Source: Choristoneura fumiferana
Lineage: Eukaryota > Arthropoda > Insecta > Lepidoptera > Tortricidae
DNA length: 64,000 nucleotides
Reading direction: 5' to 3'
Assembly: GCF_025370935.1 (NCBI RefSeq)
Contig: NC_133486.1
Span: forward strand, 11,152,821-11,216,820
Shown here: in pieces, positions 25,981 through 38,254 of the stretch
How positions within the stretch are numbered: the first letter of the stretch is position 1
Layout of the letters: every line of letters begins with the position of its first letter
Made by a program: the position numbers and the translations under genes
The notes under the pieces: model-generated
What the model was told of the DNA's origin: nothing
Seen by the model: only the letters and a program-made list of their open reading frames with translations
Databases searched by the model: none

Positions 25981-28300
25981 AGAAGGAATGAAGAATTGCA
26001 CATCGATCACATTGATCAATAAAATGAAATCGATTGAAATCGAATCGAATCGAGTTAAAATATTCCCTCCAACCTGTAAACGCAGGAAACAACGTGTTAG
26101 ACACAGAACAGAAAAGGTGGAGCATGAAAAGGCGTGCGATTAAAGACTTGGAAAGAAAGAAAACATGGGAAAGCAAGGCGAAAACACTTACCACAAACAC
26201 GTGGAAATCGTGCATAAAAGAATTATGTGCCGGCGATCTTCCATCGCTATTTGACGGTTTCGTTGTCGACATTCAATAAATTGTATGTTTAGAAAGTGGA
26301 AATAAGAAAAGACCTAAGTCTTTCTTGTAGGAAAAAGGAAATGTTTCTTGAGTCCGCGTCGCTTCGGCTCGTAAATCGAAAAGAAGGATGTTGCCAGAGC
26401 ATTTCCAGTGACAGCCCTGTCAGTCAACCCGGAATCTTACTATTTTGGCCAACGTATAAAATTGAAGGAATATTGTTTCTAGAATATAAAATGGAATCTG
26501 GGATTTGTTATTTTTGACCTGAAACGATGTTTAGGAAAAAGAAGGAAAAGAAAATATATATTTTAAACTGGCTACACTTGAAATTGTTTAAGGATGAAGG
26601 CCGAATCGAATAAGGAGCCTTTAGTGGCTCGCCCAATAACGTCACGGGAACGAACCAATGACGCCGTAAAAATATTAAGACGATACGCGCGAAAGTTTAA
26701 AATGTGACACTTATCATAGTGCCGCGAAATTTTAAATGTCAAATGCGAAAACGCAACATTACAATGTTTAGCAATAGTGTTCATCTGTAATGTTATATTT
26801 ACAGTAAGTATCAACTTTTTAAATCTTTGCCAAACCACAACGCAATATCGTGAAGTACAACCGCAAACAGCATTATACGTCTGTTTGCTTGCTGTAAATA
26901 TTGGTCTAATTTAATAGAGCCGTGCTAATCTGATTCAAGTCAGATACTGATGCAACTTGGACCGTCTATCTATCAAAGCTATCCCACTTTTATGAACGGT
27001 CGTAAAACCTGTTCTTAATTACGTATAATATACCAGTTTTATTTCGATGGGAGTATACCACGCAATTAAAAGTTTGGTAAACACTTACTAAACAAACCAA
27101 CAGCTGTCAAATCGTGCTTTTAGATTAATCTCACGCATTATTTAATATTTATTTGACAAGTGACTCGCACGGTGGTACTAGACAGTTTTGTTCGAAAGCT
27201 ACTTCAACTTTGTCATAGTCAACATTCAAAGCTCAGTGAGTAAAACCATGACTGTATTCATTAACAACAGTGTCGTTGACTGGTTTAGATTCAACTACTT
27301 TCATTTAAGGTGTCACTGTATCGTACGTCCGGCGCTCTTAAAGGGTCAACGCGCTCTGTCTGAGTCATGGGCTCGTGTCCGTGTGGCACCAGAGCGCAGG
27401 CACAGCCGAGATCGTACGCGTGACATGCTCTCGCGTCTCAGCTCTTCGGACCGGTACTTGAGATACGGAACGCCCCTGTTCTCATTACAGATTGAAAAAA
27501 CTGTTGCTTACCACGTTTCGTTCTTGGATGTGATCCAGGTTAAGGTGCGCTTCCTTTGAGGCGGAGCGAAGACAACTTTTTTAGTTGCAATTATTGAAAT
27601 CTGCGTCACGTCTTGCTTTCTCTTTATCTTTATTTATCTCTCATCAATGCTCATCATCATCATCTCGGCATATTTGGCAAAGTAATTTGAAAAAATATTC
27701 TTGATTTCTTGGAAATTTAAGAAACCATTCCAACCAATTAACGGTTTGATTTGCATGGTGTCCAATAAATAATTAAGACATCAATTTAGCGGACGATGTG
27801 ACTGAACTTAGTATTTATTTCATGTTTTATTTAAATAATCCGACACCCACACCTATTATTAGACACATACTTTTGTCTAAGTCGATGCACCTTTTTCATT
27901 TAGTACCTACTTGTAAATGTTATGTTGTTACTTGTTTTCTTAAGCCATAAGCAGAAAACAAAATGACTTCGTTAATTAGTTCCATATGGAGTGGATCCTA
28001 GTAAATGCAAAAATTATGATCCTGTGGAATATTCATAAAGCAAACAAAAACTTTCAAATTCAAATAACTTTATCGTTTTTGGTGAGATTGCGATCTATCA
28101 TTTTTAAAATCCTGAAATTTGAACTAACTTCCGAATTATGGCGGCATGTATATCATTACAAGCTTTCATTTAATGTGACCTATCTATCTCTGTGTGTAAT
28201 ACAATTTTGCAAATTAAATTTTACCTATTTTCCCGGTGTTCGGTTGAGATTTACATGTTTATTTTTATTCTTTTGTTTTCAATATTTAAGACTAGTGTTA
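25981..28300. other. 2.3 kb with no certain gene; CpG-rich patch at 27.3-27.5 kb
   Basis: At 27320-27480 the base composition shifts to GC-rich with many CG dinucleotides. The plus-strand open frame there (27188-27559) is Arg- and Ser-rich over this patch and unremarkable elsewhere. It does not resemble a known protein, and I treat it as non-coding. The rest is AT-rich with no features. Confidence 0.4.
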
Positions 28301-28662
28301 CTAGTGTTTATCCGCGACTTCGCACACGTAAATCATTAGATCCAGATTTGGATATGTTGTATTTTCTTAATAAATAATTTCTTACCTATTAGATCCAGCA
28401 GCTGAATTTAAATTTCGGGATTTTTTTTAAATTCCCGTGGTAATTCCCAAAAACTAAATCGTGGTTTTCACTGCCGTTACTTTAAAAACAATCATGTCAA
28501 ATTTATGATGATAAAACGTATCCTATGTTTTAATCCAGGTTATAAATTTACTTTTCGCCAAATTTCATCAAAATCCGTCCAGCCGTTTCAGCGTGAAGAA
28601 GTAACAAACATACTCACTCACTCACTCGCTCACAAACTTTCACATTTATAATATTAGTAGGA
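28301..28662 (-). mobile_element. Helitron-like element, full ends (362 bp)
   Basis: On the minus strand the element begins TCCTACTAATATTATAAATG and ends CTAG. It is flanked by A on the 5' side and T on the 3' side, which fits Helitron insertion between A and T without target duplication. Inside are a short CACT/ACTC microsatellite (28613-28630), GCTGGACGGATTTTGATG and GTGTGCGAAGTCGCGG near the 3' end. It carries no Rep/helicase, so it is non-autonomous. It resembles what has been described as Lep1-type Helitron-like repeats (from memory). Sister copies lie at 53397 and 58940. Confidence 0.7.
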
Positions 28663-29327
28663 TGAGAATTGTAAATGAAACCGACTCTGATGCCACGCTG
28701 GTCATGGAGAAAGAAATCGAATCGCTTCCTGATAACTTTTTATTCAATTGGAAATGCTGTTTCGCAGTCGTATAATAAATAAATTCTATTTCGTTTTGGT
28801 CACGTGGCATTCTAAATTCAAATCGTTTATGCATGTTGTATGTATACGAGACACATAATTCGGGTGGCTTATTTACATACATACATAAATATACCTACAA
28901 GGCTATTAGGCTCATTGTTACTACTAAAAACTGTCACACCTCTTTCACTTCGTCCTTTATCACATCATGTCATGGTGCCAATTGTTTTATATTTCTTGTC
29001 GACATTTTTGTTTTCTTAAGTTCATCAGGAACGACATGATTCAGCTTATCAAGGGTTACAAGTTAAGGTGCATTTGACATCCTTAATAAGGCATGCCTAC
29101 TACTTTTATGGTACTTACATATTTTAAAATACCTTTGCTAAAGATCTGCTGTTGTCCTTGCAAAGTTTGTTCATCTTCCTCTGTACTTCCTTGTGACCTA
29201 GACGCTTCCTTTTTATTATTGTAATATATTATTATACGTTCGTCTTAAAAATACTGCCTCGTTTACTAAAATTAATATCGTGATTTAGTTTCGTGTTTGT
29301 ATTACAATTAGAAATTAACCCTGTTTC
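28663..29327. other. No gene seen
   Basis: About 660 bp of AT-rich sequence between two repeats. Short open frames on both strands lack any protein signature. Confidence 0.5.
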
Positions 29328-29558
29328 TAACCCCCGACGCAAAAAGAGGGGTTAGTTTGACCGCTACGTGTATCTGTCTGTGGCACCGAAGCTCTTAAAC
29401 AGGTGGACCGATTTGAATGCGGTTTTTTTTATTTGAAAATAGGTTTTCTAGCGATGGTGCTTAGACATGTTTCATCAAAACCGGTTCAGCCGTTTTTAAG
29501 ATATTGAACTTTGAAGTGACAAAGTCGGGGGTTTTCCAACTTTTTGTTGGTTAGGTTA
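29328..29558 (+). mobile_element. CCCCCGAC repeat family, copy 1
   Basis: The element starts TAACCCCCGACGC, then AAAAAGAGGGG, GTTTGACCGCTA, TGTCTGTGGCACCG and GGTGGACCGATTTGAATG. It continues with TTTCTAGCGATGG, AAACCGGTTCAGCCG and GATATTGAACTTTGAAGTGAC, and ends GTCGGGGGTTTTCC and TTTTTGTTGGTTAGGTTA. AACCCCCGAC near the start is the exact reverse complement of GTCGGGGGTT near the end, a 10-bp inverted pair. The other copies are 53948 and 62692 (same strand) and 55853 (opposite strand). No coding capacity; the class is not established. Confidence 0.75.
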
Positions 29559-30148
29559 TTTTTGTAGGAACGCGTAGTCTATGACAAAAGAAGTCATTGC
29601 CTGTCTGCTGCGAGATAATTGAGACTATTGACATTCATAGTAATTATATAACATTAAGCTATTGAATTAGTTGACCCGTTGACCCTGTCATTGTTGGCGC
29701 TTACATCACCGCTGATGTTCGTAGTTTATTCATTTATGATGATTTATAACGATTGTCTCCGTTTGAGATCATTCAATGATAGATCTTATTAATCCCGCGA
29801 GAAATAATGCGTTTACGATAAATGTATGAAAATTACCCACATTTTTGGTACAGAAAAATTATATCTTAATCTGCCTTTCATTGTCATACTCCGTGTAACA
29901 TTCCCGTATTGGCTTTTGAGACGGCGCGTAACTGAAACTAGCCTTGAACCCTGTTCGTGTACATGCGACAAACAAAAAGCCCCTTTGTTTGTGCTAGTAC
30001 GCGCGAAACCGTTTGAATTGTGCGATTGGCTTCGGCACTCGACCGCGATTTGATACGAGTCGTTGCTGTGCAGGTACATCGGCTATGAAACGAGGGTAGG
30101 TACCTACTAGGTATTACTATTGCAATTTTGATTTAGTTTTATATATTT
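29559..30148. other. No gene seen
   Basis: About 590 bp of mixed composition. Overlapping open frames at 29813-30079 on both strands do not resemble protein. Confidence 0.45.
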
Positions 30149-30460
30149 AATCATCGATAAAAACCGTGGTGGCCTAGTGGTTTGACCTATCGCCTCTCAA
30201 GCAGAGGGTCGTGGGTTCCAACCCCGGCTCGCACCTCTGAGTTTTTCGAAATTCATATGCGAAATTTACCACGAGCTTTGCGGTGAAGGAAAACATCGTG
30301 AGGAAACCTGAACAAACCTGCGAAGCAATCCAATGGTGTGTGTGAAGTTCCCAATCCGCACTGGGCCCGCGTGGGAACTATGGCCCAAGCCCTCTTGTTC
30401 TGAGAGGAGGCATGTGCCCAGCAGTGGGACGTATATAGGCTGGGATGAATCATCGATGAA
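30149..30460 (+). mobile_element. Full-length tRNA-derived SINE with target-site duplication
   Basis: A tRNA-like head supplies an RNA polymerase III promoter: box A TGGCCTAGTGG at 30170-30180 and box B GGTTCCAACCC at 30214-30224, about 33 bp apart. The body includes TTTTTCGAAATTCATATGCG, ACCACGAGCTTTGCGGTG, AACATCGTGAGGAAACC, GTGTGTGAAGTTCCC and GCATGTGCCCAGCAG, then TGGGACGTATATAGGCTGGG. The tail is of RTE type, so an RTE LINE probably mobilised it in trans. The flanks AATCATCGATAAA (30149-30161) and AATCATCGATGAA (30448-30460) are a 13-bp target duplication with one mismatch, so the insertion is fairly young. Relatives in the window are at 8846, 57611 and 63225. Confidence 0.9.
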
Positions 30461-33400
30461 TCCTAAACGACAATCCACAAAAGTTTAAACTTTCACTTTG
30501 TAGGTAGACCACGTAGACACACACGATTTGATACTTTAGTTCAGTCAGCGTCACATACATAGGTAAGTACATAGAAATGTATATATTCTTCTCCCCTCAA
30601 TACCCGACGCACCATAACGGCGAAAAAGGTAATAATTGACAAGTCAACGAAGGTACAACGTATTCCCGCATGCCAGTGAGAAATACCAATGTAATATCTA
30701 AAGAGATATTGACAACTTGAGACAAGAAAGTCTCTTGGCGCAATCTGCCGGAAGGAATTGCGACCGGCATTGTGCGCAGTCATACAATAATAGGCTTCAG
30801 TTAACGTGGTGGGATTATCTAAGTCTGTCACTGATCCATCATGCTTCTAAAATTCCAAAGATGATATCACATTTATTTTCTTACACTGGCGTAGCTTTCC
30901 AAGCTTGTAAGAATAAGATGACACGTTATTATAGAGATTGATTGATTGCTGGTTGTTATAGAGTTTATGCAGTGTTCATTTATCATGGACCTTTATAAAA
31001 TAACAGTAAACTGATCACAATAACTTAATTTGAAATTGTTGGTAATTTTAACTTTGCCAAAATAATTACTGAGAAGTAAAAAAATATTTCAATTTTCATA
31101 AACAATAAATCACAAGAAAAAGTAGCATTTTCGAACAAGCCTGCTACAGAGTTTTCTTTTATTGTGTAATGTAAATCTGAATAGACGCTTAATTATCTAG
31201 CTGTACAAATTGCAAGCTCGCTATCTTGCTAACTCGAATGAGTTTTTCATTTGTAAGGTAAAAAACAACTGCTAGAGTTATTTACGAATTTTAATACAAA
31301 TGGACAAAGTTTGAACGCCGCTATCCAATAAATAAGCGTTACTGTATCAAGGGTCCGGCTGGCAGTTTGTAGATACCTCAGTAAACATAAATTAAAAATT
31401 CCGCAAAGGATATCGGATTCCACAGAACAAAGCGTGCAATCACATTTTGTATGGGACGAACTAAAGCGTAAGTCAGATAAGGGTCTTGTTGTCTAAAGGA
31501 TAACCTAGAAACAAATGAGGAGGCGTCGAGCAAGGGAACGGAGAGATAAGTTCCTCTAATAAATGGTTTCAGTTACCTAATAAGTCGTCTTAGTCAGGCT
31601 CGGGGAAGCTGGGAGTTTGTATCGGCTTTGGTCATCTTGAGAAATAAATTTTGATGCTGTGTCAACCGCCATTTTGTAGCTGAAATTAATGACTATTGTG
31701 CTTTTTTGAAACGAGAGTGAGGTTCTGCATAAAATGACGTTAATCTAAAAAAACGGCCATCGTTTCTCTTGTATCGACTGTAACAAAGTGAGCACAATCA
31801 GTGACCGAAAAAAGACGAGAGTCCCAAATGTGGGGGTTCGATATCAATCTTACATTACAAGAGGAAGATAACCGACACTTAATTGCGAAGGTCCGCGAAA
31901 GGGATTTCGCTGAGGATGCAGCGGCAAAAGTCGATCCAGTAAAGTTGTAAAGGAAATGGAACGGATGAGGATCTTCTTGCCGAACTCCCAAATGATCTAT
32001 CGTTAACTCGCATACTGTTTAGCAAGCAAGTAAAATATTGCCGTTGGATTGATATTATCCTTCTCAATTCGGAAATGTTGAAGTTTAGTAGATAATGTTA
32101 ACATAATTAAAAAAACTTCTCCATGACACTTGCACGCAAATAGCTTCATAACAAGCATACTAACTTGGCTGCAATGCCCTAAATAATACCCGCGAGCCTT
32201 TTCTGTTGGATTACAGATTACAGCCCAGGTATTATAATAGTTTTTTTGGTAAATGACAAAAAAAGTCACAAGTAGGTACAGAATAATGATCGTTCTATAA
32301 CTAAATAATAACAATCTTGAATATTTAATTGTTCATTACAATACCGTCCCCATAATTAAGCGAGAGTATGTATGTAATACTGCGCTTACACTAATTTCAC
32401 GAGTAAAACTTCGAAAGAAAACCGTGCAGTAAGTTTATCACCAGGCTCGTAACATTTTCTTTTTCGCACTTCCCTCAGAAACTCTCAAGGGTATCATATG
32501 ATCCCGTAATGAACCGTCATTTGGCAGGCCCTCGCGTTGTTCGGCTGTAAACCACTGGGCTTCATAAACTCCATAATAATAATATACTTCAAGCTTAATC
32601 GTTAGCTGACGACTCACACACTGCTATAATACGTCGAGATGGTATTTTCATTCAAATTAAATTTAATATTATCTTGTCACAAGTGTCTTTATTCCAATTA
32701 AGTACTTTCGCTCCACCTTGCCATTGTATTTACCTACTACTGTATATGACTAATGGCTCTGTAAGCTGTACCTAAATTGCTGAAATATAATATTGTTACA
32801 TCCTCAACCCCCGTGGCTCCGCCATTTTGAAAAGTTTCCGAAACTGAATCGGCAAAAAATCTATTATCGAACCTGCTCACAAAATTTCACGAGAATTTGT
32901 TGAGAAATTCCACCTCAGTAGGAGAAGACTGACGTACAAAATCATTTTATCTAAGCTGGAACGAAGACGTTTCGCTCTCGCTCGGTCTAAAACGTAAACT
33001 GGCAAAATAACCAGGTATACGTTTAAAGTGCCAAAAATATGTATACAGGACCTTATTGCCATTACCATCTCTCCAAAGCTGATACGACGCAAACTGTCAC
33101 GAAAAGATACGTTAATTGTGCGTAGCGAAAAAATATTGAAAAAAGAACGTTGAAAATTTAGTGCATGATATTTTATGGTGCCAATTCTAAGTTTAGAAAC
33201 TTGATCATATTTCACAACTTCCAAAACATTAAATGTTAAAGAATGTCTGAACTTCGTAGAAGCTCTTCATTTTGAATAATTTATTGCGCAAGTATGTGAT
33301 ATTTTATTATTTAGTAGGCGATATTACACTTGAGCTTTGCCAATAGTAGGTATTTTAGAAACATTCTTGATTACTAGGGATAACACAGTACTCGTAGTAT

Positions 33401-36400
33401 CTCCTCGATATAATTTCAATCTGCACACGACTGCAATCTCAGGTTCCCAATCCAATATCGCAGCACTTCGTACGTTACAATTCTAATCTACTTGCAAATT
33501 TTATCGACGTCGGAAACGCCATGTCCTGTTCGTTTCCAGATTTATGGTTAAAGGTCGTTCATTGGGATCCTTTAATCCTGAATTTACGACGGTTTCAGGT
33601 CACAATACATATTTTATCTAAGAAGTTTTTGTTACTAAAACCCTTCGTGCGGAATGCGATAGTTGGTGTCATAACAACGATAGGACTTTTTGGTGAATTT
33701 TCCTACTCCTGACAATTAAAAAAATCTTTTATTTTTGACGCATCATTTTTTAAATCCAGCAAAACAACGAGGTGTAAAGGTATTTATGAACCTCCATAGC
33801 CTCTCCTTTTGAGGATAGGCCAGTTGGAAATTTTCCCATCAACCTGTGTTCGGTGGGGATTAGTGTCCAATTCGATATTTCACCTCGACGTTTTAAGCTC
33901 GCGCCAAAAATATGCCTCCCTGTGACGCGTTTTCATGAATTATTAATTTACTTGTTGGATTTTTGACATATTATTTTTAAAACTTTCGTCCCCATTTATG
34001 TGTTCGGTATCAATTTACATGTACATATTTTGATGCAAGTTTGACCCGGAATCTGATTTTTTTAATATTTTGTTGAAATCCCCGTCGAAAAATTATAATT
34101 CATCATTAAAATGATCATCATTTACAACTGTATAAAACTTTCAATGTTTGATAAAAATTCAGGATATCACTGTAAATACAGGTAACTTCTATTGGTTATG
34201 TATGGCATTGTTAGTTGTGTAATGCTAAAGCCACTATTCATTCAAACCTGAAACGTCACTATTCTGTGCTTCATTACGTAATAATAGATGTTCCGAATAG
34301 TGACAAAGCAGGCTTGTTACCCGCCGCACAATTAGTCTGTGCAGCCTACCCTCATTCCCCGAACAAAGGTTTCCAGGTCAGCCTTGATTAGAAGCGTTCT
34401 TACATCCGGGTGTCGCGGTATGTTAGGATACGGTAACTTAACTTTAATATAGTGCGTCTTTAAAAAAGTTTTTTTTATATATTTTTGTTGCGGTCTTAAA
34501 ATTCTGCATCTTTTCTGTAAAACGAAAATTTGAGGAGTAAAAACTGCTTTTATCTACCCAGGTGCTTTGTTTTACTTGTATCTTATTTCAATGGCACTTG
34601 TGGTCAGGAGTAGACAGATTGTTCTTTTAACGAAGTAATTTTGATATCTACTCGGACATTTCATTCAGTTTACTTACTTATCGTCGTGTCTTTGCGACTA
34701 GTTATTTAATCTTTGAGACCACTTTTATCCATTTTCCCATAGTATAATAATAGAGAAACGGGTGCGAGACAACACAATACAAATGTTTTGTTGCGTAATG
34801 TTTGTCATGTTTTTTCTCACAGTAATTTTGCTTTCTGTTGAGTCAGTTTGAACTTTATATTTGGGTCAGCCCTGCTCTGATTAAGGCTTATTTTGAGCTA
34901 CAGTCTCTAGAGAGTGTAACTTTCCAGAGTTTCCAAGTGCCAACAGCTGAAAGGTGTCCTCAGAAAGTTCAAGTTTCAAGTTGTCGAGACAATTTTTGTT
35001 TTATTTTGTTTGTCGTGGGCATCCTGATATTTTTTTTTAACGAGAACCTCATATGCGATCCTTGAATTGATACTGGTTTTTTCTCTCTCACTCAAAGATT
35101 AATACCTGCACTATGACAAAATGACGAGTGATTGTAACAATTTTTACATTTGCATTGGGTAGGTAAGTACTGAACTAGAAGCTAAACGCAACGTACGCAA
35201 TTTTAGTTTCGAATGTAAAATTCAAAGTTTGATAACATGATTTAGAACTTCATAATTTTTGCGAATATTTTCGGTAGTTCATAAACAGTCTCGCTAAATT
35301 ATTATTGTAGCAATGCTAGGCAAAGAAAGATGTACAGTTGTCGTTGTAACATCATGTTTGCTAGTAACTTGCTAATATAACACATGCCACTGCGTATACT
35401 GATTAATTGACTAATTTAGTTCACTCTGCTGTCGTTTAGCTGAACTCTAACTGGAATAATTAGTAGTCGCCGTAATATAGCATTTGACGGTTATTACTCA
35501 TTACACCATCTTCGCATGTATCTTAATTATGACTTTATCTAAGTTTCGAGTATTCGTTTAGAGATAGTTTTTCGATTTATTTGAGTTTGGTTTTGTTCTT
35601 TGTATTTTGTTGTTAGAGAAGTGACGAATGGTGTTATTAATTTCATATTCATACGACTGCTGAATATTTAATTAGGGCCTATTATTAGCACGCATAATGA
35701 CCTAGTATAAGAGAGACTGATAGACAGACTAGTACCTATTTTTTGTATTGACAAATAAACTCTACCCTACCTCTCTTACTCTACTACTCTACCTTAAATA
35801 CACATAGTATTTTATTTAAACAGTAAGTTAGGTCACTAGTGTGAAATGATCCATTAAAGTAAACGAAGTTTAATTATAACATGGTGTAGATAAACAGGAA
35901 CCGAGTTGAAGAACAGGGAATTAAATGAACGGTGAAGATTTGACTATATTATAGATTATATTATATACGAGTATAACGATGACAACGATATATCAAAACC
36001 GTATTACGTCTACGCCGTAGCAATCTACCTTTAAAATATTAATTACACAAGCGCAGGTAAAATTTACAACAACAGTTACTTATAAATAAATGGTTCGATG
36101 AATCAATAGTATACATTACTTATCGTCTAGACTCTAGCATGTCACGCGTTACAGCAAACAATCCAACTCCATCTACGCCCAAAACATTAAGACAGAAAAC
36201 AATCGGTGTTTTTTCTTTTTTTACACTCGCCATAAAACGTCTTGTCGCCTCCAAATGTTCAGCCCCTGATGTTTGGCAGCCTTATCAGTCGTAACGCTGG
36301 CCACTACGGTTACATGTATTGTTGCGATAAAGTTTTTATTCCTTTGTGATCTTATCACACTCTTTGTAAGGCCCGCGGTTTCTATGGTATCGATTGTGTC

Positions 36401-37239
36401 GGCGCTTACGGGCGAGTGTAAACTTTGAACGTGTTTATCTATCTTAGTTAAAACGTTGACAAAAATAAAGATGCTTTTTTGCGCGCTTTATTTTGTTCAA
36501 ATGAAAATCCGTGCTAGTTGTTAGAAAGAGATCTCTTTGTTGTGGTGTTTCGGCTATACAAGGTACAAAACAATTAAGTAGGCTCAATATAATTTAACGA
36601 CAAAGTGACTTAACTGATTAAACGGTATTGATTAAACCTGCTTAATGTTACCAAAGTTCACGAGTGTTGTGACTTGTTCACATGAATGCAAAACAAAAAC
36701 GTAGAAAGTGCTTGTGCTATCACGAGGCAGGCCATATAGTAATTACCAATATCGTTACACACAAGGCGGATTTGGCCAAAAAAATTCAACTGGTATGTGA
36801 ATAACAACTGCAAACATTTGTAAATTTCTCACATGTTATCACACGAGGCAAAGGTAATGCGAGAAACTGGTTCTGGACAGACAGTCGTATAATCTTTACA
36901 CATTCCATAATAATTGTATACAACCTGCATTAATACTTTTACAAGCTTTTATTTAACATGCCGTGTGTATTAAGTCGAATTTAAGTCACTTCTAGTCATT
37001 GATCGGACTAGCTTAAAATTTGGTATACAAAGTACGAGTAGGTTGGATAACTATACAAAACAATACAATGACTCTATATTGTAAACCAGAAATAGTAAGC
37101 GATACAGAAAAAAGGTACACAGGTATACAAGTACAGTTAACGGAAAGAAAAGTCAGCAAAACAAGCTTGTATTAAAAATGGAATTTTTGAGAAAATCTTA
37201 TTCAATGTGTTGACATATGCACTAACAGTTATTTGTTCA
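30461..37239. other. 6.8 kb with no recognisable gene
   Basis: AT-rich sequence. At about 32805-32990 there is a repeat-like block with CCCCGTGGC, ACAAAATTTCACGAGAAT and TTGAGAAATTCCACCT, words I recall from common insect repeats. At 37000-37030 AGCTTAAAATTTGGTATAC is similar in kind. No exon, RNA gene or intact mobile element is visible. Confidence 0.45.
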
Positions 37240-37480
37240 ACAAGAGAGCAAAGTCGTTTTTTGGTGCGAGTGTTGATTTTGAATCCCGAGTAAGCGAAGG
37301 ATTCTACAATTGAATCACGAGCGATAGCAAGTGATTCTAAGTTAGAATCCTGAGATCAGCGACGTATTCAAACACACGAGATGCAAAAAAACTTTGGTCT
37401 CGTGTGACACATTCAACTTTTCACCTCAGAAGCGAGAACATGTTAAAGATCAAAAAATAAAGTATGATAAAAATAAAACA
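37240..37480. repeat. GAATC/GATTC-rich interspersed repeat
   Basis: Within 37280-37360 the words GAATC and GATTC alternate about six times, each near CGAG or GCGA (TTTTGAATCCCGAGTAAGC, GGATTCTACAATTGAATC, ACGAGCGATAGCAAGTGA, AGAATCC). Further on come CACACGAGATGC and TTTGGTCTCGTGTGACAC, which form an inverted CACACGAG/CTCGTGTG pair, and TTCACCTCAGAAGCGAGAAC. I recall this arrangement from a widespread lepidopteran repeat. It lies just downstream of the recombinase pseudogene (its 3' side), and could be part of that element's 3' end or an independent insertion. Confidence 0.5.
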
Positions 37481-38254
37481 ACATAATCTTTGAGGAGAAA
37501 TAAAGAAAGAAAATACATTTATTTACAAAACAAATAGTATAAAAAATTTAAAGTTAAAAGTACAATTATTACAATTTTGCAAATTAAAAGTTACAGTTTT
37601 ATTTGGAACTGATATTGTTGTGTTAGCGACTTGACTTTGAGTATTTGCGGAGATGTCCGTGCTTGTGGATTGTGACGGGATAATAGTGAAAGTAGGCGAC
37701 TCAGCACCGCCTACTGTATTCGTGTCTCTGGAAGTAGACGGGCGCGACCAAGGATCTGAGGTCTATTTCAAATTTATGGTCTCTACTATACGCTTACAGA
37801 TTTTTGATTTGTTTTCAATTGAATCCTCAATATATCCTTCTGCGACCTCCATCCGCCGTGCCGTTTTAAAGTGGTAAGATCGGCTCCGGAATCAGCCAAG
37901 AGTGTGGCCGAGGTTCGCCGAAAACTATGTCCAGTGTAAAGGTGAGGTTCCTGTAGTTTTAGGAATTTGGCTATTTCTCGCGGCGTCCCGCCAATTTTAT
38001 TGACTCCCATAGGCTGTCTCGAACACTTATCATTATGATACTGCAGCAAAAATCGTGTTGTTTTCGTATTGGCCGGCCGTAATGCTTTATATTACATAGT
38101 CCTCGCGAATTACAAAGGATCTGTCAATGTTCGTCTTTGTATCCGGTATCTTTACTAACAGTAATTTGTCCAAATGCTTTTCGAAGGCGTCAACAGTAAG
38201 ATTTAACATTTCATTCGTGCGGCATGCTCCACTAAATCCAATAATGAGGATAAC

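Noticed and set aside
27188..27559. 123-residue plus-strand open frame over a CpG-rich patch
   Set aside because: Its length is explained by the local GC rise; the peptide is a low-complexity Arg/Ser mix with no recognisable domain or splice context.
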